A stretch of DNA of 64,000 bases from Lunularia cruciata (GCA_948567375.1 OX419757.1:30256001-30320000), one strand, 5' to 3'; positions 9,801 to 20,875 are shown, counted from the stretch's first letter. Translations and numbers: made by a program. Notes: generated by a model not told the origin, from the letters alone.

Positions 9801-11562
9801 CAAGGCTTATGCATTGACCATCTACATGAAGAAGGGTGTAGATTACATGGTGATTTTGGAAGACAAGGAGGCTCTCAAAGCTTTTGAGGAGCTCAAGCAA
9901 TCCCTTGTTGTAGCTCCAATTCTTGCTAAACCTGATTGGAGTAAACCTTTCATCCTCTACACTGATGCTTCTAATGTAGCTATAGGATGCACTCTTAGTC
10001 AATTAGACCAAGATGGGCATGATCATCCAATAGCTTATGCTAGTAGGCAAATGGTTTCAGCAGAGAAGAACTACTCTGTCACGGAGAGAGAAGGGTTGGC
10101 AGTGATCTTTGGTCTCAAGAAGTTTAGACACTACTTGATTGGAGGGAAAGCCACCATTGTCATGGATCACAAGGCTTTGAAGTACATCTTCAACAAGCCT
10201 AATGTTGAAGGGAGACTAGCAAGGTGGATGATACTCTTGTCTGAGTATGACTACACCATTGAAGATAGGCCAGGAAAGAAACATGCAAATGCTGATTTAT
10301 TATCTAGAGCCTATGATCATGATGGAGATGAGCCAGTGGATGATTCCTTCCCGGATGAGGAGCTCATGACAATCTCAGTCACTCAAGAGGTTCCAATGGA
10401 GTACAAGGAGATTGTGGATTTTGTGACAAAAGGTAACTATCCAGAAGGGATGCATGCTAGGGAGAGGAAGGCCCTTGCAGCAAGATCTAGACCTTACACA
10501 ATGGTGGAGGATATTCTTTTTCACCAAGGAGCAGATGGTCTACTTCGAAGAGCAGTGGGTAAGGAAGAGTCTATCCTACTCATAAAGGAGTTTCATGAAG
10601 GTTTAGTATGTGGAGGACACTTTGCAAGAAAGGTGATTGCTTTCAAGATTCTAGATGCATGTTACCATTGGAGAGGGATTTTCAAGGATTGTCTTGATTA
10701 TTGCAAAACTTGTCATGTTTGTCAAGCTTTTGCTAGAAAGTCTACATCCACTCCACCACTTAGATCAATTCCATTGCTAGGACCTTTTGAGAAGTGGGGA
10801 ATTGATTTTGTAGGTCCTCTCAATAGAACCCCAAGGAACAATCGGTACATTGTGGTAGTTACTAATTACCTTACCAAGTGGGTTGAGGCTAGACCATTGA
10901 GGGACAAGAATGAAGATGAAGTGGGTAGATTTCTTTATGAACGCATTATCACTAGGTTTGGATGCCCTTTGGAGTTGGTTTCTGATAGAGGAGGAGAGTT
11001 TACAAGAAGCATTACTACAGCCATGCTACGACATTTCTCTATCACACATAGAGTAACTACATCCTATAAGCCAAATTCCAATGGCTTGGCTGAGAGAACC
11101 AATCAGACCTTGTGCATGATGTTGGCCAAAGATGCAGAAATGGAGGGGGCTAAACATCATTGGGACAAGAGGATTCATGCAGTTTTGTGGGAGTATAGGA
11201 CAACCATGAAAACTTCCACTGGATATTCTCCATTTCAATTGGTGTATGGTATTGAGTCTACCTTACCTATTCACTTTGATCTTCCTACCTTCCAAAGCAT
11301 TCATAGGAGATTGAAGAAAGCACAAGGAGGTGTTGCAGAGAAGTCAAGGAAGGATCAACTCATGGAGTTGGAAGAGGCAAGAGCAGTTGCTATGGTTCGA
11401 GTGGAGCAAGCCCAAAGGAAACAAAAGGAGAGCTATGATAAGAGGCAAGACAAGAAGAAGGTGGAGCCTTTCAAAGAAGATGATTGGGTAATGTTGTTTG
11501 ATTCCATTCGATTCAAGAGAGTGCAAAGAAGTTTTTGCCTAAATACTTTGGACCTTTCATAG
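6841..11562 (+). CDS. Gag-Pol polyprotein of Ty3/gypsy element A2
   Basis: The ORF is 1573 codons with no internal stop. Order: Gag (about 1-270); zinc knuckle CFGCGGRGHIQRNC (282-295); retropepsin-like protease with DGGS in place of DSGA (Asp502); reverse transcriptase with FIDD catalytic motif (Asp893/894); RNase H (YTDAS, Asp1042); integrase with an HHCC zinc-binding region and an intact DD35E triad (Asp1322, Asp1382, Glu1418; 35 residues between the last two). Gag and Pol are one frame, as in several plant Ty3/gypsy lineages. The protein would make virus-like particles, copy the RNA to DNA and integrate it. The final integrase part is lost by a frameshift near 11510-11525: the ORF ends in unrelated residues while the expected end lies in the +2 frame to 11666. 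All other catalytic residues appear intact. Confidence 0.92.
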   Translation: MGKLPVFFGKDGEDVEAFVRDFKRACIGNNERKKNEWASLLPDFFEDAALTWYESEYQKRERREGEEESWETLTSTLIENFLPDESYERLMSEVTFLKQRDGEKVRVYVERVEKLESRFRIVLRKGGDDVETTMIGIGAMLTKNFVGGLRPQIRSKVRYEKPSSKVEAIKIAIRMEESLEGDESDLVVKEVVHPPQGYKYGGTSDTLVTRVAPQVVVAPILAPPPKDPLQTITEQLADLKINVVQLWEKREVDQNVGRGPRSYGNYPYRGGQPANNFNDRNCFGCGGRGHIQRNCPNSTYHGGRGYERANRGKEGGSETQVAPNPNKGKGIASIDVVESKYEKGECSNSKGLNLELLAQEKKRARFAEDVHSSQGFTSSKDTPMSTRSTRTSTPSTTKTPRKKLGMEDFLISKQQWNYNVLEDVGSHKANITVGQLIALNPNLRKELRGGLSSTRSKKKKKAKVPVSMGVVDAKPAPWEACEYASKIDVRVNGHNIKDALVDGGSAVNAMSERLMKKLGMIPSRPSTFVVSMANKQQVRPVGVMDKVVVSVMGVQNLMTFQVLKDSSYDLLLGRPWLRAARTTDQWHKGYLRIGPSNHRVTVPVTNTTNTSHSNTPSSDYWESDSEEGASGVDTSMEEETSTEEDESESDSDVYPLCAMDFAPKPEVLKDPDKSPLTLEEVERRLSTLKYGPNVTKEEKVRFEEIFRKFIHVFAFSYKDLKEVTLEEHKIEVESHARPICQKQRRISPPISLVVKEEIDKLKEAGFIFEVENSEWVSPIVIVKKKNGKLWVCVDYKKLNVVTKKDYYPLPFIDEILEEVAGHERYSFGDGYSGYNQIKIAPEHQQLTTFTTPWGTYTFKVMPFGLCNAPATFQRFMNKVFEPFIGKFVRDFIDDFCVYGSKEEHFEHLIKVLQRLDEANASLNPEKCIFGCEEGLLLGHIISKDGIAVDLEKVRKISDLLFHSSLTKLRQFLGMVGYYRRFIFSFSNKAYALTIYMKKGVDYMVILEDKEALKAFEELKQSLVVAPILAKPDWSKPFILYTDASNVAIGCTLSQLDQDGHDHPIAYASRQMVSAEKNYSVTEREGLAVIFGLKKFRHYLIGGKATIVMDHKALKYIFNKPNVEGRLARWMILLSEYDYTIEDRPGKKHANADLLSRAYDHDGDEPVDDSFPDEELMTISVTQEVPMEYKEIVDFVTKGNYPEGMHARERKALAARSRPYTMVEDILFHQGADGLLRRAVGKEESILLIKEFHEGLVCGGHFARKVIAFKILDACYHWRGIFKDCLDYCKTCHVCQAFARKSTSTPPLRSIPLLGPFEKWGIDFVGPLNRTPRNNRYIVVVTNYLTKWVEARPLRDKNEDEVGRFLYERIITRFGCPLELVSDRGGEFTRSITTAMLRHFSITHRVTTSYKPNSNGLAERTNQTLCMMLAKDAEMEGAKHHWDKRIHAVLWEYRTTMKTSTGYSPFQLVYGIESTLPIHFDLPTFQSIHRRLKKAQGGVAEKSRKDQLMELEEARAVAMVRVEQAQRKQKESYDKRQDKKKVEPFKEDDWVMLFDSIRFKRVQRSFCLNTLDLS

Positions 11563-11666
11563 TGGAGAAGGTGTGGGGCAATTACACCTATTATCTCAAG
11601 GAGTTGGGAGGAAGATACTTTGATAGGATTAACCATGATAAGTTGAAGATGTACCATAGAAGGTAG
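11523..11666 (+). pseudogene. Frame-shifted integrase C-terminus of A2
   Basis: In the +2 frame relative to gag-pol, 47 codons followed by TAG encode the expected integrase tail, including KYFGPFIVEKVWGNYTYYL and a terminal basic YHRR. This is the GPF/Y-type end found in Ty3/gypsy integrases. It is cut off by an apparent one-base loss (or two-base gain) upstream. A sequencing error or a real disabling mutation would look the same. Confidence 0.75.
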
Positions 11667-11698
11667 AGAGACCTTCACTTTGAGGACAAAGTGAAAAC

Positions 11699-11714
11699 TT
11701 AGTCCGGGGGTAAA
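11699..11714 (+). other. Polypurine-tract region before 3' LTR of A2
   Basis: The sequence CTTAGTCCGGGGGTAAA abuts the 3' LTR start at 11715. A short G-run followed by TAAA directly before the TG of the LTR is the usual site for plus-strand priming in this class, although the tract is short. Confidence 0.5.
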
Positions 11715-12393
11715 TGTTACACCCATTTGTGCATGTGTGTGGTATTGTGATATTTAGCTTGGTATTACAAGTACTTAAGAGATATTATTTATATAGAGAT
11801 AAAGGATGGTTCTATATTAGTCATGGTTAGCTAAAGTTAGTCATAGCTAAGATAGATGGGACCTTACTTTAGAGGAAGTAGAAAAGATGAGCACCACTAT
11901 TTTGGATTTTAGTGTGTTGACTTGGTATTATTCCTAGGTGTTTGGTTTTGGGGAAAGAGTTGAGAACTCTTGGGCCCGCAAGCCCTTTTGTTTTGGATTC
12001 TTCTTTAGTCCAAGGATAGCCCATGTGAAGGAATCCTTGCTTTAGTGGTTGGGTCAAGATAAGGGGAATATGCCCATGTGAATGGATATTCCTTTCTACT
12101 TTTTGACTTTACTTGAATTTTAGTCTAGTAACTTGAGTTACTACGGTAATTAGTAACTTTGGTACGTAACTATTTCACAAGTATATAAACAAGGGGTGAG
12201 GAGGTACTCATCATCCTTTCATTTGCAACTATCTCTCTCTCATTGAGTTCTCTAGTGAGCAATGTCTTGAGTCTTGGAGTGTTAGCCTTGGAGGAGTATG
12301 ATGGAGTTGGGGTTCCTTGCCTTCTTAGTCCATGGTGCGCTACCATAATAGCCATCAGAGGTTCATCCTGAGTGAGAGACAGGCCGGCTCACA
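11715..12393 (+). repeat. 3' LTR of element A2
   Basis: This 679-bp copy begins TGTTAC where the 5' LTR begins TGTAAC; the rest is identical as far as I can compare by eye. GGTC at 12394-12397 repeats the GGTC before the 5' LTR. Confidence 0.93.
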
Positions 12394-13250
12394 GGTCCGA
12401 GGTATAGACCAATGGAGTATAAAAATAATACTCCTCAAAGAAGACCACCAATGGGTGGCTAGAATTGGTCTCAAAATGTTGCATCAAGAGCATCTTACAA
12501 TTGTGGCTCTATGGCCCATTGGTCTCCAAATTGCCTTGAGCCAAGGTGTTAGGCTGGGTATGTTCTACTTTGTGGAAATTGCAAAGGATCAAGCCACACT
12601 AAAAATCAGTGCACTCAACCACCTAACCAAAAACCATCAATAAAGTATGTATAGACTCTAGTTGAGCATGTTGCACTTTAGTTGAAAGGAGATACAAATG
12701 TAAATTGTATAACACATGAGGAGGAGAGACTTTAAGAAGTGAGTCTGGCTATGGAAGGAGAATGGTTGGACCTCAAAAGTTTGAAGGTTGAGACATGCTC
12801 TGGTAAGAAGAAGTGTGATCCCAAAGAAGTGAGTACTACTTCTTTGTCTTCACAAAAGGAAAAGAGGCTACATCCAAAAGCTATTCTTTCTACAAAGGAG
12901 GAGAAAATTCTAGCCAAAGCTAAAGCCAAGGCCTTGCATAAAGAAATACAAGAAGCAATACAAAGAGCTCAAGAGTTGGAGGAGGATACAAAGATGGAGC
13001 CTCTTGTGTTTTGAGCCGACATCAGATCTGAAGTCAAGGATCTGATCCATGCCGGGGTGAGCAAACCCAAAGAACCTTGAGTGAAGACCACTGGTACTCC
13101 GGTTACCATCATGAAGCACCCCAAAGTCCAGTTTGAGCGAGAAGAGAATTCTAACCCAAATTTTAAGGTGAAGTAGGTGAAGTAAGAAGGAGTACCTCAA
13201 TCTAATATTGTGGCAGATTTGGCATCTATAAAGGCTAATATCACATTCAA
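12394..13250 (+). pseudogene. Gag pseudogene of the outer element, 3' part
   Basis: This continues the gag interrupted at 4594. A second CCHC knuckle, CGNCKGSSHTKNQC, lies at 12571-12612, so the outer gag had two knuckles. A Lys/Glu-rich segment follows (12739-13014). In-frame stops (for example TAG soon after 12470) and a phase change at the insertion point show it is dead. The segment up to about 13250 links gag to the protease. Confidence 0.7.
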
Positions 13251-13272
13251 GTAATTTTGGGAGTACAATAAG

Positions 13273-13767
13273 TTGTACAAAAAGCAGCTAAGTTTTGCCC
13301 TCAAGAAAGTAAGGGCAATGACCAAGAAAGACTTGCCACCCATCTATTGTATTGAGCAAGAGGATTTGAGATCTCCCAAAGTAGATGTGGAGATTATAGG
13401 ATGCATGATCACATTGATACCCATTGATTCAGGTTTTGATGTGAATGTCATGATAAAAGACACCACAAATAGGTTGGATTATCATAATTTTGAGCCAACA
13501 CCCCAAATTTTGAAGTTTGCGGTCCAGACTAGGAGACGGCCTTTAGGTATGCTATTGAATATAACCACAATCATTGGAAGAGTAACCTTCAAGTTAAATT
13601 ACATTGTGTCAAGACCAGTGACCAAAATTGGTTACCCACTATTGATGAAAAGACCTTGGTTGTATAGTGCCCAAGTTGTTATGGATTGGCACCAACAGAA
13701 GTTGAAGTTTAAGGATATCTCATCTGAAGACCAGAAGTTGGTGTTGGATAAAGGTTCCCCACCTTAG
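13273..13767 (+). pseudogene. Protease region of the outer Ty3/gypsy element
   Basis: This open stretch of 164 codons has a canonical aspartic-protease triad, DSG, at 13426-13434 (Asp at residue 52), followed by hydrophobic beta-type segments. It ends in a GYPLLMKRPWL segment (about 13633-13665), the plant retropepsin counterpart of LGRPWL in element A2. It would process Gag-Pol. It is open only because the damage lies on both sides; upstream gag and downstream reverse transcriptase are broken. Confidence 0.75.
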
Positions 13768-13777
13768 GGATATAACT

Positions 13778-14230
13778 TTGTTAGAAGACAAAGATGAATC
13801 TAAAGATTCATCATCTTTGTCTTCCAAAGACTCTGAATATGAAGTCCAAGTCAGTTACTTGGAATGCAATGAGGTAGAGGTCAAAGACAAAGACCCATAC
13901 AACATCACATTGGGTGAAAACAACTTGGAAGAAGGAGGTTTGATTGCAATTCAACTTGGTTTAAGCCGAGTCAATCATGTTGAAAAAGTCATCAACCCCA
14001 ATGATTGTTAAGATGTTGTCTTGGCTAAAGGCAAAATTTTGAAAATTTTGAAGACAATCACTTTGGAGGAGTTTGCATGATACATTGCCCAATTTATAAA
14101 GTACCAAGATGTATTTTCCTGGTCTATTGATCAAATGTTGGGTATTACATGCCAATTTGGAGAACATTGGATTGATTTAATTGAAGGTGCAGTTCCCATG
14201 CGGCAATGACAATATTGATTGAACCTCTAA
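13778..14230 (+). pseudogene. Protease-RT linker and truncated RT start of the outer element
   Basis: An acidic Ser-rich linker (13778-14011) is followed, with frame breaks, by text typical of the start of Ty3/gypsy reverse transcriptase: KYQDVFSWS (about 14100-14125), then GEHWIDL and GAVPMRQ with stops where the conserved RQRQYR block should be. Recognisable coding ends near 14230. The RT core, RNase H and integrase are absent, so the outer element is truncated here. Confidence 0.6.
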
Positions 14231-14439
14231 AGTACTAAAGTACTCGCTCTTGGTGAAAGATGCAATTGACAAGTACTTACATGCCAAAATAAGTATGAGC
14301 ATGTCAAATATTTAACCATTTATATCTTTTTGTAGAAGTAAAGAGACCAAAATCTTGCTCAAGGCTTTTGAGGTATTCAAGGTTATGGAAGCAAAGTTTG
14401 GAGGTCCAATTTGGAGGACTTCCCAAGTGTCCAAGGTGC

Positions 14440-14960
14440 AAGAATGTGGATCCCCATATGTTAAGTGTAAGGCTTTAGACGTTTGGGAGAGTTCAAGAGA
14501 GCAAATGGGAGAAAAAGACTATCTCTAGAGAAAAGAGCAAACAAAATACAATATGGATGCCAAAAATGTGAGATTTAAGCAAATGATAATAAAGATATGA
14601 CTGACTAAAGCAAATGGGATCTAATTTATACCCAAGAAAACAATTTTGAGGATTTTGTGAGCTCTACACTCACTTTTCATGATCTATCAACAAGATTGAA
14701 GATTAGAAAAAAATTTAATCATGTTGCACCTAAAATATGCTACTTTTGATTGAAGTTGGAGTATTTGAAATCAAGGTGTATGAATAAAGATTATGATTAA
14801 GTTTAGGGTTTTGATTATATCTCAAGCTTTGGTTTGAATTAGCCTATGAAATTTGGTAGCATTGTTGGTGGCATAATTTATACCTATATGTCAAATTTCA
14901 TGTGAATTACTCAAATAGAGAAAGAAGGATCACTATAATGCTTGATCTAAAACAAGAAAA
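14440..14960 (+). repeat. Diverged direct repeat, copy 1 (copy 2 near 17430-17955)
   Basis: Collinear landmarks shared with copy 2 include AAGATATGACTGACTAAAG against AAGATATGATTGATTGAAT, a TATACCCAAG or CATACCCAAG block, TCAAGCTTTGGTTTGAATTAG against TCAAGCTATGGTTCAAATCAG, and a terminal CTTGATC or CTTGGATC. The copies are old and have many small indels. They may be LTR or leader pieces of one lost element. Confidence 0.6.
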
Positions 14961-17429
14961 GCTTGTTGCAACATGTTGAGCAAGAACTTACATCAACCAT
15001 GCTTTTTGAGTATCAAAGTATACTTATGAATTTATGGAATTATAGACTCATGGTAGTCTCTTTTCTTTTCTTAGGAAATTTCTTATTCTATGTTTACAAT
15101 AGAAATACATCTACTTTAGCATACCATCCTTGTTAGGCTAAGGATTACCAATACATTAAATTGAATTAGCATAGGCAGCTACTTTTGGCAATTGCTTGCT
15201 AAACATTGGAGAATTTTTTTATGAATCATTAACCTTTCATTCAAATATTAAGTCTTATATAATCATTATGCTACACTTTAGTCCAAGTATGATTCAAAAA
15301 TATACTCAAACATCTAGTAATGTAGAGATACCAAAGGTTTCAACTGATGATAAGGGTTTCATCTATTAGAGTTGATTTATTATTTCACCTTCTGATCAAG
15401 GCACTAGTTCATAATGTCCATAACTTCAATATGATAAAATTACTTCTGCCTAATCAATATATAATACAAGATGTACTTGATGTAAAAACATAAATATGAC
15501 TCAGATGTAGGAAAATTTCATGAGAACTCTGAAAGCCTTTGAAAATACAATAGTTTATAATTGCAAATATAAAATATGTTGGTTGACAAAAGATATGCCA
15601 AATGGACTTGAATGAATAGAACAACTATCCAAGATGAAGGAAACAAAATTAGTAAGTGAGATAGGAGAAATGATCATGAAAATTGGTACCATCATTTATA
15701 GGGAGTGTGATATAGGTTGCTCTTTTATTTCAAATGGCAAGTGGATAAATTTTCCTAAATGGTATTTTAAATGGCAAGTATATTGATATCTTCTCTAGTT
15801 TCTTACATTCTTTATTATCACCATTATTGAGATTGAAGAATATAATCCTTGATAAAACTTATCAAATATTATGACATGTCATCTATTGACTTGATTTAAG
15901 AAATATAATTTGTTAGATTATACCAGTTTTTGTTTTAAAACCAAAATTTAGCATATGCTAAACTCACACGGCTTAATTATATCATAGTTTTCTTTGCAAA
16001 TTCAAGGTAATTCATTGAGAATCTTTCACTCTAATGAATTGTATGCCACCAAGAGAAATTGTTCCTTGTTGCATCATTGAGAAAGTATGTTACTCTAATG
16101 ATGTGCATGCAACCAAGAGAATTGTGTCCTTTATAAGATAAATATTTTGATAAGAAAATGAAAAAATAATTCAAAGCACTTAAAGAAATATTATATCATA
16201 TTTAAAAAATTAAATACCTTATTTATCCCATATAAGGATTCTAAATAAAATTACAACTTAGATATGAAATCCCAAAAGCATTGAAATTTTTTGCTTGAAC
16301 ACAAGGAAATAAACAAAAATTGAACATTTTTTAATATAATAACTTTAAATTTATAATACTTAGTTGATTTTCTCTCATATTTTTCTAATTTTCAAACTCT
16401 ATATCTTAAAATATTCATTATATACAGTCCACACTGTTATAGTAATTTTAATGTCTATAGTTTACATATAGATCTTATAGATATCAAAAGTTGGTATTTA
16501 TATGACTTTCTATCTTGAGTTAATTATCTATATTTATAAGAATTTGTAAAGGTTATGATTTACAATATTAAATTGTAAAGAAAAAAAGTAGGGCTGATAG
16601 AAGAGAAGAGATGGATCAAGAATTGAATAGAATGTACTCCAAATACCAAAGATGTCCTACATCCTTGCTTTTTTTATACTTAGAGATGGATATAAGCTTG
16701 CTTCTTTGCAAAGTTAGCTATTAACTTCTAAGCTAAGTTAAGCAATAATTAGGAAGGTTCTTCAACACTATATAGCTTATATTTATGTAGAGGTTCTCAC
16801 ATTGTCATGTTTTGATTTGTATAACTAGTGAAATAGGAGTTTAGTATAATGAATCTCCACATTATTAGAGTAGATTGTAAGATGGATCACACGGTTGAGC
16901 TAGCGGGTAATGCCATGTCAGTCATATACATGGACATATATATGTACATGTATACAACTGACCATGTGGACTATAATGGTGTCTTCTTTGAATGCTCTTG
17001 TGTATATAAATGGTGGAGAGTTGATAAGGTGGGGTGTGTATTTTAGTTTGGGGAGTCCAAAGTGGGAGGATGAGGAAGTGAGTTGTAGTAGATTGTGGGT
17101 GCTAGGAATGAAACACTTTAGTATGAGATGTTCTATGCTCCTAATTTTCCACTCTTGAATCCTTTTCTCATCTGGCTTTAGATTCTACATTGTGATGAAC
17201 TTTGGAGTTGAATGGTATAGTGCAATTTGAGGCTACATTCATGGAGTCAATGATGGGAAGCCCGGAACCATTTTTCTCATGGGTTTACTTATAATCATGT
17301 CTAGGACTTGATAATCTATGCTCTTGTAGATTAAAAAATGACTTAATTTCATTCAATGGCTTCAAGTTGAAGTTGTGGGGTACATTTGGTAAAAAGAGAA
17401 ACAACTAAATGACAAAATGCAAGTGATTG

Positions 17430-17955
17430 GGCCTCAAGAGTAGAAGTCTAGAGTTTTTTGACCATCAAAGGAGTTAGAAAAGAGAATTTGAGGAGAAGAT
17501 ACCACAATTGGAGAGATGTACTAATAGGCTATAATTTGGAGATAAAAACCAAGGGATTTGAGCAGATTCATAATAAGATATGATTGATTGAATCAAGGAG
17601 ATAGAAGTCATACCCAAGTACACAAAATGGACAATTTGTAGAGTTTTGTGGCACATTTTTATGATATATTAGTGGTGTTGGAGAGTAAACAAAGTTCTTA
17701 TTGTACTAAGTGTAAGGAATTTTATTTCTAGATCATTCTCAAATCAGATTTGGTTGATTAAAGTAGGATCTCTAGAAAGTAAGGTGTTGGAGATGTGATG
17801 ATGATCAGGTTTAGAGTTTGGTCACTCTTCAAGCTATGGTTCAAATCAGCTTATGAAAATTTCTAGCATTTTTTGTGGTTAGTTCTTGCACCTCTATGTA
17901 AGTTTTTCATGTAAATTCCTGAAATAGAGAATTCAAGGTCTTGGATCAAGTATAT
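17430..17955 (+). repeat. Diverged direct repeat, copy 2
   Basis: This is the partner of 14440-14960, in the same orientation, about 3 kb away. No TSD or LTR termini are recognisable at either copy. Confidence 0.6.
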
Positions 17956-20269
17956 TTGGGTTTGTAGAGCTCACGAGTTAGCCCAGCTTAGGAATTGATC
18001 CATATCTAGAGATTGGAGTTGAATTAGTACATCAAACTTTGCAAAGGTTTAGACAAAGGAACAATCAACTACTGTTAAAAATTTGGTTGGCTTTGGTTCC
18101 ATGGAGAGTGACAACTAATGCAATAAGTTTTATTAAAATTACTATCATAAGCTCAATAGAGCATTTTTATCTTGAATCATGATTGAACCTATTATATTCT
18201 TAGGATATTTGTGAGTATTATTTGTACCTCTAATCTAGAAATCTGGGTAAAGTTGCCAAGAACTAGGAGCTCAATTAGGGATTTTGAGTTATGATGGAAA
18301 CTTAAAAAACCTAGCTAAGTTTGAGATCTTGTGAAGGGAGCTATATTGATCAAATTGTAGCTTTCTTTATACCATTGGAAAGCTTATCTTAAAGAGTTTT
18401 CATTTAATTCTAGATCATTCAAACTAGAGAAACATAGAAGAATGTATTATCATATGAGTTGCACAAAGTTTTCTCCAAAAAAAGGCATAGAATTTCCCAC
18501 TTGAAGTATAGATTGGAAGAAACTTGGAGTATAGATTGAAATCAGCTTGAAGACAAGGCAAGATGCTTTGAAATTGATATTTTCTAAAAGCATGGAGAGT
18601 TGTAGTTGAATTCTTGTGGTTGGATACTCTTTGAGTTTGCATGCTTGTTTGTATGCCCAGTTGGCTTGGAATGGTGTATGGATGTTACGCTTAGGTTCTT
18701 ATGTATTTCTTCTTAGTAATGCTTGAAGTGATGACCAACAGACCAAGAGTGTGTGTTATGATGACATGTTAGGATGCATATTAGTCCCCTACCTAATATA
18801 AGGAATACTAGAAACAAGAGTGGAGGGTTCCAATGGTTGGGTAACACACATGCTCAAACTAGTAATGAAAAGTTTACATATAACTTCTGATCCATAAGCT
18901 CTACAACTAGGCATTTTGTATGTTCCTAAAGAGAGGAAGGCAAAATACAATATTGTACCTTATTATCCCTTACTATCCTATCTGATTCTCAGCTTTTGGA
19001 TAACTTTTAAACATCTCTTAGTAAAACTTCATAGTTACATTCCTAAGTACATTTGTAGAAATTTTTAACAACTTATATGAAAAAATTCTCCTAAATATTA
19101 TGATTAATTATTGTAATAATACATATTATCCTTCTATTAGTCAATGATTTCATTATCAAATGTTTTGGTTCTGAATTGTGATTGGAATCTTGAACATTAT
19201 AAAGACAATGAATAAGCTCTTATGTAATATCATTGCATGGGAAACCCTTTTAAAGATTGTCTTAATTTCATTTGGAAATGAAACGTTTCAGATTGGAAAT
19301 GTAGAAAGAAAAATGAATTTAGATAGGACAAGGAAAATCAAGTTAATATGAAATACTATAAAACTTTGACAAGAAAGCACAAATCTAATTTTGTAAGTTT
19401 AACAACTCAATTATAAAAGAATATGACTCAAAGAGCATAAATTTATCACAAAATCCACAATACAAGTCACCACAATATAGGTAAGCATGTATTTTAAATA
19501 ATTTTTTGCAATAAGCAAAGATGCATTGGCTTTTTTAAAGGAATAAGATAAGGTGAAAGGAAGGTGGTAGGACTAAGAAGATGAGCTAGTCAACAAGTCA
19601 TCAAGAACTAAGTGAGCTTAATAGTAATTGAAAAAGAATAAAAGATAACCAATACTTACTTTTTTGGAGTTATTTGAGAAAATTATACAATTGGAAGGAA
19701 AGTATCCTAATATTTGTGGTACAGATTTATAAACACACAAGAAACATGTTTTCTAAGATATAACTAGTAAGCATAGTCTAACTATATATTTGAAGGGATA
19801 AGTAATAGATATAGCCAATTTGGAACCTAAAATCTTGAATAATACTTACAAAAAGTTATTACTAATGCAAGGATAATGACAAAATTAAATATCTTTGAGA
19901 GAGAATGATGAAAAAACACTATATCAAAGTAAATTTTCCTTTTGAGCTGTATTTCTTATATCACATATATTAGCTACACTAATTTTCTGACTTGATGTAT
20001 CAACAAACATCATAATTACGATGTAGCCTTGAGCAATGATAGGAAGAGACATAATTAGATTCAAGCTTATATGCTAAAAATGTGAAATAAAGCCTTGCTT
20101 ATATGGTATTTTTACAAATGCACAAGCATCTTGAACCATGTTTGACAAACCATCCCAAATATTAGAGAAGTTCAATAGTATTATCTATTCCAAGACGGAC
20201 ACAAGAAAAGAAGATTATATGGTACTAATAATGGAGCCAAAAAAAGAAGTATCTTATAAAATATAGACT

Positions 20270-20875
20270 TAATTTTCCTTTTCAATAATTAAATCTTCAT
20301 GGAAAATAAAATTATATTTTCTATTCTTATACATAATATGGACCACTTAGAAGTTGGAAGAAATAATTTCCTTGCAAGTTTTGCTAGTACTTATAATTTT
20401 GTTCCTCCTTGGTTTTATTATATTGAGGTTGGATATTATCATAAAATTTAGAGGTTTCTTATAACATATCAAAAAATTGAATGTACTGATATAAATTAAA
20501 CAAGCTAATTTAGGACATTACCATCAAATTAGACTAGTTTAGACCAAGTCCTTCAAGTGGTTGAAAATTAAACTTCTCTAATTTTCTTGTACAATAATTA
20601 AATTTTCATCAAAAATAAATTATATTCACTATTTCTTATTGATTGAAGTTGGAAGAAGTTATTCCCTTGCAATTTTTGTTAGTACTTAGATTGTTGCTCT
20701 CCTTTGATTTTATAATATTGATGTTGAATATGATTGTAAAATTTAGAGGTTGCTTATAATCAATCCACAAGAGCATATAAATTACACAAGTTAATATAAG
20801 ATACTACCATCAAATGGACCAATTGACACAAAGTCTTTAAGTGGTTGAAGATTAAACTTCTCCTTTCAATCTAAT
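20270..20875 (+). repeat. Imperfect tandem duplication, about 300-bp unit
   Basis: Two adjacent units (about 20270-20575 and 20576-20875) share the order: CAATAATTAAAT(C/T)TTCAT, GAAGTTGGAAGAA, a TAGTACTTA block, TAAAATTTAGAGGTT, then TTCAAGTGGTTGAA or TTAAGTGGTTGAA followed by ATTAAACTTCTC. Divergence is moderate. Confidence 0.7.

Larger units (their letters stand above)
4595..12393 (+). mobile_element. Young full-length Ty3/gypsy LTR retrotransposon (A2)
   Basis: The element is 7799 bp: 679-bp LTRs at 4595-5273 and 11715-12393, a tRNA-Asp-type primer site, an extra zinc-knuckle ORF, one long gag-pol ORF (6841-11562), and a purine-rich tract before the 3' LTR. The LTRs start TGT and end CACA. 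I find one difference between them, at LTR base 4 (A in the 5' copy, T in the 3' copy), so insertion is very recent. GGTC flanks both sides (4591-4594 and 12394-12397); it can be read as AGGTC if the shared A is counted. It lies in the gag gene of an older element of the same broad class. Domain order PR-RT-RNaseH-IN identifies Ty3/gypsy; I see no chromodomain. Confidence 0.93.

Noticed and set aside
11869-12355. Minus-strand ORFs of 61-62 aa present in each A2 LTR
   Set aside because: They recur only because the LTRs are identical. The solo copy at 25570 keeps one by similarity. They have no domain and no start context.
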